NCBI RefSeq assembly: GCF_024539675.1
Contig: NZ_JAHHIT010000005.1
Location: 1 to 64,000 of the forward strand
DNA: 64,000 nucleotides
Reading direction: 5' to 3'
Origin: Streptomyces hilarionis
GTDB taxonomy: Bacteria; Actinomycetota; Actinomycetes; Streptomycetales; Streptomycetaceae
Each line of letters opens with the position of its first letter. Positions within the stretch are counted from its first letter, which is position 1. The position numbers and the translations under genes are program-made. The notes beneath the pieces were generated by a model that did no database searches, was not told where the DNA came from, and saw nothing but the letters and a program-made list of their open reading frames with translations. Positions 49,110-58,177 of the stretch are shown piece by piece.

Positions 49110-49745
49110 TCAGAATCCGCGGTCGATCCACTCCTGGAGGTGCGGACGCTCCGCGGCGATCGTGGTCGCCGCACCGTGGCCGGTGTGGACGACCGTGTCG
49201 CCGGGCAGCGTCAACAGCCGGTCCCGGATGGAGTCGACGATGGTGGGAAAGTGGCTGTAGGACCGCCCGGTCGCCCCCGGGCCGCCCGCGAACAGCGTGT
49301 CGCCGCTGAAGAGGGCGCCCAGGTCCGGGGCGTGCAGGCACACCGCGCCGGGCGCGTGCCCGGGCGTGTGCAGGACGGTGAGGTCGACGCCCGCCGCCTC
49401 GATGACCTGGCCGTCGACGAGGTGGGCGTCCGGATCGCGGTCGGGGTGGGTGAGCTTCCACAGCGGGAGGTCGTCGGGGTGCAGCCAGATCGTCGCGCCC
49501 GTGAGGTCCGCGAGGGCGGGGGCGGCGCCGACGTGGTCGTTGTGCGCGTGGGTGCACACGATGGCCGTCAGCCGCCGGTCACCGACCGCCTCGGCGATGG
49601 CGGCGGCGTCATGGGCCGCGTCGATGACGACGGCCTCATGGTCGTCGCCCACGATCCACACATTGTTCTCCACCTCCCAGGTACCCCCGTCAAGACTGAA
49701 CTGACCCGACGTCACGAGGCGTTCGATGCGCGCGCCGGCCGTCAC
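49110..49745 (-). CDS. MBL-fold hydrolase coupled to mycothiol formaldehyde dehydrogenase
   Basis: 211 residues from a GTG overlapping the upstream stop (GTGA). The metallo-beta-lactamase motif THAHNDHVG and later [12 protein letters not shown] and LFSGDTLF supply the dinuclear metal site of glyoxalase-II-like hydrolases. Coupling to S-(hydroxymethyl)mycothiol dehydrogenase suggests it hydrolyses the S-formylmycothiol product to formate and mycothiol, which is inference from context. Confidence 0.87.
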   Translation of the reverse strand: MTAGARIERLVTSGQFSLDGGTWEVENNVWIVGDDHEAVVIDAAHDAAAIAEAVGDRRLTAIVCTHAHNDHVGAAPALADLTGATIWLHPDDLPLWKLTHPDRDPDAHLVDGQVIEAAGVDLTVLHTPGHAPGAVCLHAPDLGALFSGDTLFAGGPGATGRSYSHFPTIVDSIRDRLLTLPGDTVVHTGHGAATTIAAERPHLQEWIDRGF

Positions 49746-50827
49746 AGGACCACCACCGAGCGCAGCACATCCCCGGCATGCATCCGCTCGAAGGCCTTCT
49801 CGACCTCGTCCAGGGCGATGGTCTCGGTGACGAACGCGCCGAGATCCAGGCGGCCCTGGAGGTGGAGGTCGATGAGCATCGGGAAGTCGCGGGAGGGCAG
49901 GCAGTCGCCGTACCAGGACGACTTCAACGCCCCGCCGCGCCCGAACACGTCCAGCAAAGGCAGTTCGAGCTTCATCTCCGGCGTCGGCACGCCCACCAGC
50001 ACCACCGTGCCCGCCAGGTCACGGGCATAGAAAGCCTGCTCGTACGTCTCCGGCCGGCCCACCGCCTCGATCACCACGTCCGCGCCGAACCCGCCCGTCA
50101 GCTCACGGATCGCCTCCACCGCATCCACCGACCGGGAATTCACCGTATGCGTCGCGCCCATCGCCCGCGCCTTCTCCAGCTTGCGGTCGTCGACGTCCAC
50201 CGCGATGATCCGCGCCGCCCCGGCCAGCCTGGACCCCGCGATCGCCGCGTCCCCCACCCCGCCACACCCGATGACCGCCACCGAATCACCACGCCCCACG
50301 TTGCCGGTGTTGATCGCCGCCCCGATGCCCGCCATCACCCCGCAACCCAGGAGCCCCGCCACCGCCGGCGCCACCGACGCGTCCACCTTCGTACACTGCC
50401 CGGCCGCCACCAGCGTCTTCTCCGCGAACGCCCCGATACCCAACGCCGCAGACAACTCCGTCCCGTCCACCAACGACATCCGCTGCACCGCGTTGTGCGT
50501 GGCGAAGCAGTACCAAGGACGCCCCCGCAGACACGCCCGACACTGCCCACACACCGCACGCCAGTTCAACACGACGAAATCACCCGGCGCCACGTCCGTG
50601 ACACCCTCACCCACCGACTCCACCACACCCGCCGCCTCATGACCGAGCAGGAACGGGAACTCGTCGTTGATCCCACCCTGCTTGTAATGCAGGTCGGTGT
50701 GACAGACCCCGCAGGCCTGAACCTTCACCACCGCCTCGCCCGGACCCGGGTCCGGGATCACGATCGTCTCCACGCGCACCGGCTCGTCGCGGCCCGGCGC
50801 GATCACCCCGCGCACTTCCTGCGGCAT
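49742..50827 (-). CDS. mscR: S-(hydroxymethyl)mycothiol dehydrogenase
   Basis: 361 residues; ATG 50827 follows AAAGGGG. Medium-chain zinc alcohol dehydrogenase: catalytic zinc ligands in [16 protein letters not shown] and GHEAAG, four structural-zinc Cys in [18 protein letters not shown]-binding [16 protein letters not shown]. Wording matches mycothiol-dependent formaldehyde dehydrogenases. It oxidises the formaldehyde-mycothiol adduct; the nearby Rieske, dimethylglycine and sarcosine steps release formaldehyde, so it is well placed as the detoxification step. No IclR box is seen in its upstream region. Confidence 0.92.
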   Translation of the reverse strand: MPQEVRGVIAPGRDEPVRVETIVIPDPGPGEAVVKVQACGVCHTDLHYKQGGINDEFPFLLGHEAAGVVESVGEGVTDVAPGDFVVLNWRAVCGQCRACLRGRPWYCFATHNAVQRMSLVDGTELSAALGIGAFAEKTLVAAGQCTKVDASVAPAVAGLLGCGVMAGIGAAINTGNVGRGDSVAVIGCGGVGDAAIAGSRLAGAARIIAVDVDDRKLEKARAMGATHTVNSRSVDAVEAIRELTGGFGADVVIEAVGRPETYEQAFYARDLAGTVVLVGVPTPEMKLELPLLDVFGRGGALKSSWYGDCLPSRDFPMLIDLHLQGRLDLGAFVTETIALDEVEKAFERMHAGDVLRSVVVL

Positions 50828-51082
50828 GTTGCAGCCCCTTTCTTCGTAGGACGTCCGTCCCGGTGACGACCCTACGCGTGCGCCGTCGGCACGGGCGCGG
50901 GCGACGTGGCCGGACCGCGCCGCGAACGCGTGCGGCCGGCCGTGCGCGAGGACCGCCGACGCGGGTCCTCTCCCGAGCTGCCGCCACTGGTGGCAAGGGA
51001 GTTGATCGAGGACCCGGGCCATGACCGGCCGATCATGTGCGCGTCGCCCGCCCCGACCGCCCTGGCGGTCACGGGCTCGGTG

Positions 51083-51378
51083 GTGGACCGCAGCGAGCCC
51101 GGTGGTCCGACGGCCCGCGTCACCTCCGACACGACCCTGCTGCGTGAGGCCACCACGGACTCCCTGGCCGGTCTCGGCACCGGCGCCCCGACGCCGGCCG
51201 CGCCCCCTCCGCGGACCACGACGCGGTGCGGGACGTGCTGAGGACGGCCCGGCCCGACGATCTCGTCGCCCGGCCGACCGGATCGCCGTCATGGACCCCG
51301 GGGGGGGGCGGGTGGCACCGCGAGGTCGTGGCGGGCGGCCCGCTCTGCCCAGCGCTCGCGGCGACCCGGTTTCTTGCG
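51083..51378 (+). pseudogene. Decayed ABC exporter (transmembrane-ATPase) remnant
   Basis: Two pieces of an LmrA/MsbA-type exporter remain in a 630-bp region with no intact gene. 51083-51193 encodes [20 protein letters not shown] plus [15 protein letters not shown], very like the intracellular loop of exporter membrane domains ([19 protein letters not shown]). 51273-51378 encodes [10 protein letters not shown] and, after a frameshift at a run of nine or more [22 protein letters not shown], the usual C-terminal end of exporter ATPase domains ([12 protein letters not shown]...G.H.ELVAxGGPLYARL). The Walker A, signature and Walker B parts are missing. So the gene suffered an internal deletion plus frameshift. 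Confidence 0.6.
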
Positions 51379-51457
51379 GTGCTCGACCGAGCCCACCGGG
51401 AACGGGTGCGGGGGCCGCCCGGTCGTCCGGACGGCCCCCGCGGGGATGATGCGACGC

Positions 51458-51745
51458 TCAGGTCAGCAGCCCGGTGACGGGGGCGACGAGGTCGGTGACC
51501 TGGTGCAGTTCGTTCAGCTGCTGGAGCTGGGTCACCTTGTTCAGCTCGCCGAGCTGGCGGGAGACCGGCGGGAGTTCGGCCCGGTGCTCCGCCGGGATCT
51601 GGTCGGCGACCAGCGTGTCCAGTGTGGTCATCGGGTTGAGCTGTCCGGCGGCCGGAGCGTCGGCCGCGCTCGCCATGGGCGCCGCGAGGCCCGTGACTCC
51701 CGCGGCGAGAGCGGCGATTGCGGCGATGCGTCGAGTGGAGATCAT
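51458..51745 (-). CDS. Small secreted protein of unknown function
   Basis: 95 residues; ATG 51745 after GAGGG. The N-terminus is a Sec signal peptide (MISTRRIAAIAALAAGVTGL) with cleavage probably after PMASA, near residue 27. The mature part of about 68 residues is helical and Gln/Leu-rich (VSRQLGELNKVTQLQQLNELHQVTDLVAPVTGLL). It contains no Cys and no known domain. It is monocistronic, divergent from the SnoaL-like gene. Confidence 0.75.
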   Translation of the reverse strand: MISTRRIAAIAALAAGVTGLAAPMASAADAPAAGQLNPMTTLDTLVADQIPAEHRAELPPVSRQLGELNKVTQLQQLNELHQVTDLVAPVTGLLT

Positions 51746-51918
51746 GCCCTCAGCAACGCCGTGGACGCCGTCGGGGACACGGGCGGGCGGCCGCGCTCAC
51801 CCGACAGGCGCAGACGCGCGGCCCCGCTTGCCGAGCCCGGCGGGCGGGAGGACGCTCGAAGGTGAGGGTCCAGCGGCCCGCCCTTCCCCCTGGGCCACGG
51901 CCCTCGGAGGAGGTCACC

Positions 51919-52284
51919 ATGGGCACCGCGGCAGGCTCCGCCTTCGACACCGAGACCCTGCGCAGGGGCATCGAAGGACGGACCCCGACGACATTGCTGT
52001 CGTTGTACGCCGACGACGCGGAACTGCGCGTCGTCGACCACCAGGCGCAACCGAGCCACCCCAGGACGCTGCACGGCCGGGACGAGATCGCGCGCATGCT
52101 CGACGACGTCTACAGCAGGGACATGACCCACAAGCTGGAGGAGTGCATCGTCCAGGGCGACCGCGCCGCCTTCAGCGAGTCCTGCCGGTACGCGGACGGC
52201 GTGCGCGTGCTGTCGGAGTCGATGATCACGCTGCGGGACGGCAAGATCGTCGAGCAGACGATGATCCAGGCATGGGACGAGTAG
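51919..52284 (+). CDS. SnoaL-like (NTF2-fold) protein
   Basis: 121 residues; ATG 51919 with GGAGGAGG 6 nt upstream. The pattern LLSLYADDAELRVVDH, LHGRDEIARMLDDVYSRDM, EECIVQGDRAAFSESCRYADGVRVLSESMITLRDGKIVEQTMIQ (described by parts) is typical of the SnoaL/ketosteroid-isomerase-like NTF2 fold. Members isomerise or bind small hydrophobic ligands; the ligand here is unknown. Confidence 0.85.
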   Translation: MGTAAGSAFDTETLRRGIEGRTPTTLLSLYADDAELRVVDHQAQPSHPRTLHGRDEIARMLDDVYSRDMTHKLEECIVQGDRAAFSESCRYADGVRVLSESMITLRDGKIVEQTMIQAWDE

Positions 52285-52300
52285 GGAGGAGAACCGCGAG

Positions 52301-52331
52301 GGTCCAGGTCACCTCCCGGCTGACCTGGACC
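52301..52331 (+). terminator. Terminator after SnoaL-like gene
   Basis: Perfect 11-bp arms GGTCCAGGTCA and TGACCTGGACC enclose a 9-nt loop, 17 nt past the stop, and are followed by TTCTC. The remaining 270 bp to the alpha-galactosidase gene are extremely G+C-rich and hold nothing I can recognise. Confidence 0.75.
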
Positions 52332-52601
52332 TTCTCGGCGTCGGCGCAGCTGGGGCGGTCGCGTGCGACCGGCTCCCGGCTGCCCGCGCCGGCTTCGGCG
52401 GCAGGCCGGCGGGTGTGCCTCGGCCTGCTGTGGAGGGCGCTGCGCGCGGCGCGCCCGCGCCCTGCGGCGCCGTCCGCGCCGGTGCGCGCCGCGCGCGTGC
52501 GTCGCGGCCGCCGCCGCTGATCGCGCCCCGCCCCCCGGGACCTGGCGTCGACCGGGGCGGCGGGGGCCTGAGGCGGTGGGGCGACCCGCGTCAGGCCGGG
52601 T

Positions 52602-54563
52602 TCAGTCGAGGCTCCACTTCTGGTTGTCGGCGCCACCGCACGACCACAGCACGATCGGGGTGCGGTTGGCCGTGTCCGCGCCGTTCGCGTCGAGGCACAG
52701 CCCGGCGTTGACGTTGGTGATCGTGCCGTCGCCGTTGACGTTCCACTTCTGGTTGCTCTGACCGGTGCAGTCCCAGACGACCACCTTGGTGCCGTTGGCG
52801 GTGCCGTGGTCGTAGGCGTCGAGGCACTTGTCGCCGTAGACCACGAGTTCCTTGCGGGAGGTGTACGTCCAGGCCTGGTTGGAGCCGCCGTTGCAGTCCC
52901 AGATCTCGGCCTGCGTGCCGTTGGCGATGGTGGAGTCGAACATGTCCAGGCAGCGGCCGGACTGCTTGCCGACGACGAGGCTGCCGTTCGTGCCGGGCAG
53001 GGGCCTGACCGTGATGTCCGCGAGGGTGGGGGCGCCGGTGAAGGCCAGCGTGTTGGCCGCGCCCCTGGACAGGGCGACCTGCACGGAGATCGTGCCCTGG
53101 GCGGCGCCCGTCGGCGGGAAGGAGACGGTCGTGGCGGTCTGGCCGTTGACCTTGAGGGTCGCGGTGCGGGCGGTGGCGGCGGCGTTGGTGTAGGCGACGT
53201 CGACGACCTTCAGGCCGGTGCTCCCGGCGACCACGCCGGAGAAGGCCGACGTGCCCGCGTAGGTGCTGCTCGCGGCCTCCGTGCCGCCGCTGACGGTGAG
53301 CAGGACCGACCCGCCCGCCGGGACGTTCGCCGTGTAGCCCGTGGCGTACGAGCCGACGTCGGCGCGGGCCCACGGGTCGCGGACGGTGGCGGAGGCGTTC
53401 GTCAGCCCCAGGTCGGCCCAGCGGGCGGTGATGTTCGCGGCGGCGGACGTGCGGTTGAGCAGCACCACGGCCCGTCGGCCGGAGCCGGCGAGGACCTTGC
53501 CGTACACCTGGAGCCCGCTGCCGTCCTCGGCGACCTCGACGCCCTGGAGCCCGCGGGGATCCTGGTCGACGGCGACGACCTCGGGGTTCTTCAGGATGTC
53601 CGCCGTCTGCGTCGTCATCGTGGTGAGGTCGTTGCCGGCGAGGAGCGGCGCGCCGGAGATCGCCCACAGGTTCATGTGGGTGCGGTTCTGGGCGGCGGTG
53701 AAGCCGTCCATGCCGACCATCAGCATGTCGGGGTCGTTGTAGTAGCCGGTGTGCTGGGCGGTGGGGTGCACGTTGCGGTCGTAGTTGGTCAGCAGGTTGG
53801 TCATGGACGGCTTGTTGCCGAAGAGGATGATGTCGTCGTTGGTGCGCCACATCGCCCCCTGTCCGGGCGCCCAGTTCCACGGGTTCTGCCGGCCCCAGTT
53901 GCACAGCGACAGGGTCATCGGGCGGCCGGTGGCGGCCGTGGCCTTCGCGATCGCGGCGCTGAGGGCGCGGTAGGTCGTCGCCGCGTCGAGTCCCTCGGCG
54001 TCGCCGCCGCACCAGTCGACCTTGACGAAGTCGAAGCCCCACTGTGAGAACTGCAACATGTCCTGGTCGTAGTGGCCCTCGCTGCCGCTGCCGGGAGCGG
54101 CGGGGCGGCCGGTCGGGTAGTAGTAGCCGCAGCCGTCCTTGCCGGCGTCGGTGTAGATGCCGGCCTTCAGGCCCTTGCCGTGGATGTAGTCGGCGATGGC
54201 CTTCATGCCGCCGGGCCACTCGGACTCGTCGACCGTGATGTTGCCCGCGGTGTCGCGGGTGCCCTGCCACCAGCCCTCGTCGATGTTCACGTACCGGTAG
54301 CCGGCCGCGGGCAGGCCGGAGGCTGCGAACGCGTCGACCTGCCGCTTGATGACGTTGTAGTCGATCTTCGCGGCGAAGCTGTTCCACGAGGCCCAGCCCA
54401 TCGGGGCGGCCGGCACGGCGATCTGGCGGGAGGTCGCGGCCCGGGCCGAGCCGGGCTGGGCGAACAGCAGGGCGGCGGTCGCCGTCAGCAGCAGGGCGAG
54501 CGCCCGCGCGACGGCGACCCTGGCCCCCGGCGGGAGGAGGCGGGAGCGGGGTGGGGGGAACAT
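52602..54563 (-). CDS. Secreted GH27 alpha-galactosidase with C-terminal CBM13
   Basis: 653 residues; ATG 54563. A signal peptide of about 42 residues (ARALALLLTATAALLF...ARAA) precedes the GH27 barrel. APMGWASWNSF opens it, FDFVKVDWCGG holds the nucleophile Asp and GYYNDPDMLMVGM the acid/base Asp. A beta-sandwich C-domain (about 330-410) is followed by a CBM35-like module (about 415-510; TYAGTSAFSGVVAG) and a ricin-type CBM13 (about 520-653) with repeated Q-x-W motifs (NQAWTYT, NQKWNVN, NQKWSLD). It would remove alpha-galactosyl (or beta-arabinopyranosyl) groups from polysaccharides outside the cell. The palindromic TTCGATATATCGAA lies upstream. Confidence 0.92.
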   Translation of the reverse strand: MFPPPRSRLLPPGARVAVARALALLLTATAALLFAQPGSARAATSRQIAVPAAPMGWASWNSFAAKIDYNVIKRQVDAFAASGLPAAGYRYVNIDEGWWQGTRDTAGNITVDESEWPGGMKAIADYIHGKGLKAGIYTDAGKDGCGYYYPTGRPAAPGSGSEGHYDQDMLQFSQWGFDFVKVDWCGGDAEGLDAATTYRALSAAIAKATAATGRPMTLSLCNWGRQNPWNWAPGQGAMWRTNDDIILFGNKPSMTNLLTNYDRNVHPTAQHTGYYNDPDMLMVGMDGFTAAQNRTHMNLWAISGAPLLAGNDLTTMTTQTADILKNPEVVAVDQDPRGLQGVEVAEDGSGLQVYGKVLAGSGRRAVVLLNRTSAAANITARWADLGLTNASATVRDPWARADVGSYATGYTANVPAGGSVLLTVSGGTEAASSTYAGTSAFSGVVAGSTGLKVVDVAYTNAAATARTATLKVNGQTATTVSFPPTGAAQGTISVQVALSRGAANTLAFTGAPTLADITVRPLPGTNGSLVVGKQSGRCLDMFDSTIANGTQAEIWDCNGGSNQAWTYTSRKELVVYGDKCLDAYDHGTANGTKVVVWDCTGQSNQKWNVNGDGTITNVNAGLCLDANGADTANRTPIVLWSCGGADNQKWSLD

Positions 54564-54577
54564 GCGGCGGCTCCGTG

Positions 54578-54600
54578 ATCGAATGATTCGATATATCGAA
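54578..54600 (-). promoter_or_regulatory. Triple ATCGAA/TTCGAT half-site operator before GH27 gene
   Basis: ATCGAA (54578-54583), TTCGAT (54587-54592) and ATCGAA (54595-54600) create overlapping inverted repeats, including the perfect 14-mer TTCGATATATCGAA at 54587-54600. The cluster begins 15 bp before the start codon in an A/T-rich island, so it probably overlaps the promoter and binds a sugar-responsive repressor. Confidence 0.65.
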
Positions 54601-54750
54601 CGTGGATCGGCTAACCGAACATGGTGCGGGCCGAAAGTAGGACCGCCCGGGGGCGAAGTCAACGGCTGCGACAGAAGTGACGAGACCTCAGGCCGGGTGC
54701 GGGGCGGCGGATTTCGCCGGTCGCGGGCTGCGGCGGGCCACGCGCCGCCA

Positions 54751-54756
54751 TACTGT
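54751..54756 (+). promoter_or_regulatory. -10 element of leaderless glycosyltransferase mRNA
   Basis: TACTGT ends 5 nt before the GTG at 54762 and there is no ribosome site, the layout expected of a leaderless transcript. Confidence 0.4.
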
Positions 54757-54761
54757 CCGTC

Positions 54762-56048
54762 GTGCGAGTGGCCATCATGACGGCGGGATCGCGGGGCGAC
54801 GTAGCCCCCTTCACCGGGCTGGGTCACGCCCTGGTGCGGGCGGGACACGAGGTCACCCTGGTCACCCACGCGCGGTTCGCGCCGCTGGTGACGGGCTCGG
54901 GAGTGGGCTTCCACCCGCTGCCGCTGGACCCGCGCGCCGAACTGGAGTCCGAGCGGGGCCGGGGGCTGCACCGCAGCTCGACCGGCCCCGGCAAGCTGCT
55001 GAGGGTGGGCCGGATGGCCCGGGCGCTGGTCGGCCGGATGACCGACGACCTGCTCACCGCCGCCCGGGACAGCGACGCCCTGCTGCTGTCCGCCTCGCTG
55101 GCTCCGCTCGGGCACGTCATCGCCGAGGGCATGTCCCTGCCCAGCCTCGGCCTGGCCCTCCAGCCCATCGCGCCCACCAGGGAGTTCGCGCCTCCGATGC
55201 TGGGCGGGGGCTCCTGGGGGGCGGTCGGCAACCGGCTGGCCGCGCACGGCGTCGACCTGGCCGTCGAGCAGATCTTCGCCCCGGTCGTGCCGACGGTACG
55301 GGACCGGCTGGGCCTGCCCGCGGCTCCCCGTGCCCTGTCGGCCCGGCGCCGCCCCGCCCGGCCCGTCCTGCACGGCTTCAGCCCCCTGGTGGTGCCCCGC
55401 CCCCGGGACTGGCGCACCGGACTGGACGTCACCGGGTACTGGTGGCCCTACGACCACGAGCGGCGGCTGCCGGCCGCCCTCCGGGACTTCCTGGACGCCG
55501 GGCCGCCGCCGGTCTTCGTCGGCCTGGGCAGCGCGACCGTGCCGGACCCCCGGCGGCTCAGCGCCGAGATCGTCCGGGCGCTGCGGCGGGCGGGGCTGCG
55601 CGGTGTGATCCAGCGGGGCTGGGCCGGCCTAGCGGCCGACGGCGACGACATGCTGACGGTCGACGACGTGCCGCACGCGCTGCTCTTCCCCGAGACGGCC
55701 GCGGTGGTCCATCACTGCGGGGCCGGCACCACGGCGGCCGGCGTGCGGGCCGGAGTGCCGGCGGTGCCGGTGCCGGTCCAGTTCGACGAGGCCTTCTGGG
55801 CCGGCCGCCTGGTCGCGCTCGGCGTGGCCCCGGCCGCACTGCCCCTGCGCCGGCTGACCGCGGACAGCCTCGCGGCCGCGCTGGTCCGGGCCACCCGGTC
55901 CCCCGGGCACCGCGAGCGCGCCCGCGAGCTGGGGGCCCGGGTGCGCGCGGAGGACGGGATGCGGCCCGTGGTGGAGGCGGTGGCCCGCCTCGCGGCCGGC
56001 CGGGCCGGCGGCACGGGCCGGGACCGCGAGGGGGAACGCGGCCGGTGA
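54762..56048 (+). CDS. UGT-type (GT1) glycosyltransferase
   Basis: 428 residues from a leaderless GTG. MRVAIMTAGSRGDVAPFTGLGHAL is the N-terminal acceptor-side motif (described here in part) of GT1 enzymes. The C-terminal PVFVGLGSATV, GVIQRGWAGL, VDDVPHALLFPETAAVVHHCGAGTTAAGVRAGVP motif (split in description) and PVQFDEAFWAGRLVALGVAP form the nucleotide-sugar site. It is most like sterol/macrolide-type glucosyltransferases. No biosynthetic cluster is adjacent, so the acceptor is unknown. It ends 1 bp before the convergent TetR gene. Confidence 0.87.
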   Translation: MRVAIMTAGSRGDVAPFTGLGHALVRAGHEVTLVTHARFAPLVTGSGVGFHPLPLDPRAELESERGRGLHRSSTGPGKLLRVGRMARALVGRMTDDLLTAARDSDALLLSASLAPLGHVIAEGMSLPSLGLALQPIAPTREFAPPMLGGGSWGAVGNRLAAHGVDLAVEQIFAPVVPTVRDRLGLPAAPRALSARRRPARPVLHGFSPLVVPRPRDWRTGLDVTGYWWPYDHERRLPAALRDFLDAGPPPVFVGLGSATVPDPRRLSAEIVRALRRAGLRGVIQRGWAGLAADGDDMLTVDDVPHALLFPETAAVVHHCGAGTTAAGVRAGVPAVPVPVQFDEAFWAGRLVALGVAPAALPLRRLTADSLAAALVRATRSPGHRERARELGARVRAEDGMRPVVEAVARLAAGRAGGTGRDREGERGR

Positions 56049-56049
56049 G

Positions 56050-56712
56050 CTACCCGGGCGAGGGCGTCCAGCCCGGGGGCCGCAGCGTCCCCAGCAGCTG
56101 GCGGACCAGTTCGTCCACCACCTCGTCCAGCGTCGCGTCCACCCAGCCCGCGCTCCAGTCGTGCAGCAGCCCGTTGACGCTGCCGATGAAGGCGGCGGCC
56201 GCCAGGCGGTAGTCGCGGGGGGCCGCCTCGCCGCGTTCGGCGGCGGCCGTCGCCTCGGCGCAGATCAGGTCGATCCAGCGGGCGCGCCGGGCCAGGCGCT
56301 GCTCCTCCAGTCGGGGGCTGACGCCGACGATCTCGACGAAGGTGATCCGGATCCGGTGCGGGTCGGCGGTGACGTCGGCGGCGTAGGCACGGAAGATCGC
56401 GGTGACGCGCTCGGCGAGCGGCAGGCCCTGGGCGTCGGCGAAGGCGGCGAGGACCGCCTGCTCGGCCCAGTCGTTGACCTGAAGGTGCAGCTCCGCGAGG
56501 ACGTCCTCCAGGGTGCGGAACTCCTCGTAGAACTGGCGCGTGGACAGGCCGGCCGCCTCGCTGAGCGACGCGACCGTGGTGCCGCGGTAGCCGGGGCCGC
56601 CGCCGAACAGCCGCAGTGCCGCCTCCAGGAATCGTCCCCGGCGCTCGGCCTGTCGCTGCTCCGCGGACTTGCCGCCGTAACGGCCGGTCGGCGCTCTGAG
56701 CCTGCCCGTCAC
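56050..56712 (-). CDS. TetR-family regulator
   Basis: 220 residues from GTG 56712, preceded by GGGAGGG; the 37-codon in-frame extension crosses the operator and is rejected. The helix-turn-helix is RFLEAALRLFGGGPGYRGTTVASLSEAAGLSTRQFYEEF (described by its ends), followed by an all-helical ligand domain. CTTACT-N4-AGTAAG lies between this gene and the divergent beta-propeller gene, the probable binding site. Confidence 0.9.
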   Translation of the reverse strand: MTGRLRAPTGRYGGKSAEQRQAERRGRFLEAALRLFGGGPGYRGTTVASLSEAAGLSTRQFYEEFRTLEDVLAELHLQVNDWAEQAVLAAFADAQGLPLAERVTAIFRAYAADVTADPHRIRITFVEIVGVSPRLEEQRLARRARWIDLICAEATAAAERGEAAPRDYRLAAAAFIGSVNGLLHDWSAGWVDATLDEVVDELVRQLLGTLRPPGWTPSPG

Positions 56713-56791
56713 TGGCCCTCCCTCGTCGCTGCGTGCTCCCCCGCGGTCAATTTTGTCGTGCACGGAGTCTTGTGGCGAAGGGCACCCCTTC

Positions 56792-56807
56792 CTTACTTTC
56801 CAGTAAG
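56792..56807. promoter_or_regulatory. TetR-type operator CTTACT-N4-AGTAAG
   Basis: Perfect 6-bp arms (56792-56797 and 56802-56807) around TTCC, 80 bp before the TetR start and 85 bp before the beta-propeller start. TTACT-N4-AGTAA is a common TetR-family operator form, so both divergent genes are likely targets. Confidence 0.68.
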
Positions 56808-56891
56808 TCAACTCTGAACGCATCGGTGTTCAGATTCGGGCGGCCCTCCGCCCTGCCCCCACGCCTTCAGCCACCCAGAGGAGAGAGCAGC

Positions 56892-58157
56892 ATGCCTGCC
56901 TTCAGATCCAGGCACCTTTGCTCCGTAGCCGCCGCCCTCGTCCTGACCGTCGCCGCCCCGGCGACCGCCGTCACCGCCGCTTCCGCCGCCTCCGACGCCC
57001 GGACCGCCGCCGCCCTGCGCGAGGTGCTCTTCGTGGGCAACAACTGGGAGGGCACCGCCGACGTCGTCAAGTCCAGCGGTGACTTCGCCAAGGTCGGGCG
57101 GATCAACGTGATCCCCGACAAGGCCGCCCGGATGGCGGAGATCAACGCCGACCCCATCAAGTGGATCTACTTCCAGGCCATCCGCAACGGGGTCGGTGAG
57201 GGCCACGACCAGTTCGTCGACGACATGTACACCACTCCGGACGGCGCCTCGGTGGTCGTCTCCCGGCCGAGCTTCGCCGACGTCGTCTCCATCGACCTGG
57301 CCACCGGGAACATCAACTGGCGCTTCCCCGTGTCCGGTTACCGTTCCGACCACATGGCCGTCTCACCGGACGGCAAGCGCGTCGCGGTCTCCGCGTCGAT
57401 CTCGAACACCGTGCACGTGCTGGACATCGTCACCGGCAAGCAGCTCGGTTCCTTCAAGACCGGCGACAAGCCGCACGAGAACATCTTCACCAGGGACGGC
57501 AAGTACATCTACAACATGGCGATCGGCGACGTGAACACCTCGCTCGACGCGCCGTGGCAGGACTTCACCAAGGGCGACCGCCGCATCACCGTCGTCGACG
57601 CGAACACCTACCAGCAGGTCAAGATCATCGACATGCGGCAGCGGCTGGACGCGATCGGGCTCAAGGACTACTCCGACGCGGTGCGTCCGGCGGTGTTCTC
57701 GCCGGACGAGTCCAAGCTGTACTTCCAGGTCTCGTTCTTCAACGGCTTCTTCGAGTACGACCTCGCCTCGGACCGGATCACCCGGACCAAGACGCTGCCC
57801 AAGAACCCGGCGACCAGCGACGACCGCACCACCTTCGTCAACGACTCGCGCCATCACGGCCTCTCGATGAGCCCCGACGGCAGCAAGCTGTGCGTGGCCG
57901 GCACGATGGACGACTACGCGACGATCGTCGACCGCGCCACCCTCCAGGAGGGACCGCTGGTCACCGCATCCAAGCCGTACTGGGCCACGGTCAGCGGCGA
58001 CGGCAAGGACTGCGTCATCTCCGAGAGCGGCGCCGACCAGATCACCGCGATCGACTTCGCCACCGGCCGCAAGATCGCCTCGGTGCCGGTGGGCGACCAC
58101 CCGCAGCGGGTCCGGATCGGCCATGTGGCGGCGGACTGGACCGGCACCGGCAGCTGA
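56892..58157 (+). CDS. Secreted YncE-like beta-propeller protein
   Basis: 421 residues; ATG 56892 follows GAGGAGAGAG. A Sec signal peptide (SVAAALVLTVAAPATAVTAASA) is followed by repeated beta-propeller blades of the YVTN/YncE type: VSRPSFADVVSIDLATGNINW, MAVSPDGKRVAVSASISNTVHVLDIVTGK, FSPDESKLYFQVS, MSPDGSKLCVAGT and VISESGADQITAIDFATGRKIASVPVG (some described in part). Such propellers act as scaffolds or binding proteins; no catalytic residues are apparent. Divergence from the TetR gene suggests control by it. Confidence 0.85.
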   Translation: MPAFRSRHLCSVAAALVLTVAAPATAVTAASAASDARTAAALREVLFVGNNWEGTADVVKSSGDFAKVGRINVIPDKAARMAEINADPIKWIYFQAIRNGVGEGHDQFVDDMYTTPDGASVVVSRPSFADVVSIDLATGNINWRFPVSGYRSDHMAVSPDGKRVAVSASISNTVHVLDIVTGKQLGSFKTGDKPHENIFTRDGKYIYNMAIGDVNTSLDAPWQDFTKGDRRITVVDANTYQQVKIIDMRQRLDAIGLKDYSDAVRPAVFSPDESKLYFQVSFFNGFFEYDLASDRITRTKTLPKNPATSDDRTTFVNDSRHHGLSMSPDGSKLCVAGTMDDYATIVDRATLQEGPLVTASKPYWATVSGDGKDCVISESGADQITAIDFATGRKIASVPVGDHPQRVRIGHVAADWTGTGS

Positions 58158-58177
58158 CGGCTTCCGGCGCGCACGGG

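Noticed and set aside
50906..51241. An intact small gene of 111 codons
   Set aside because: It contains a recognisable piece of an exporter membrane domain in the middle of otherwise unrelated sequence, which fits a decayed gene better than a real small protein.
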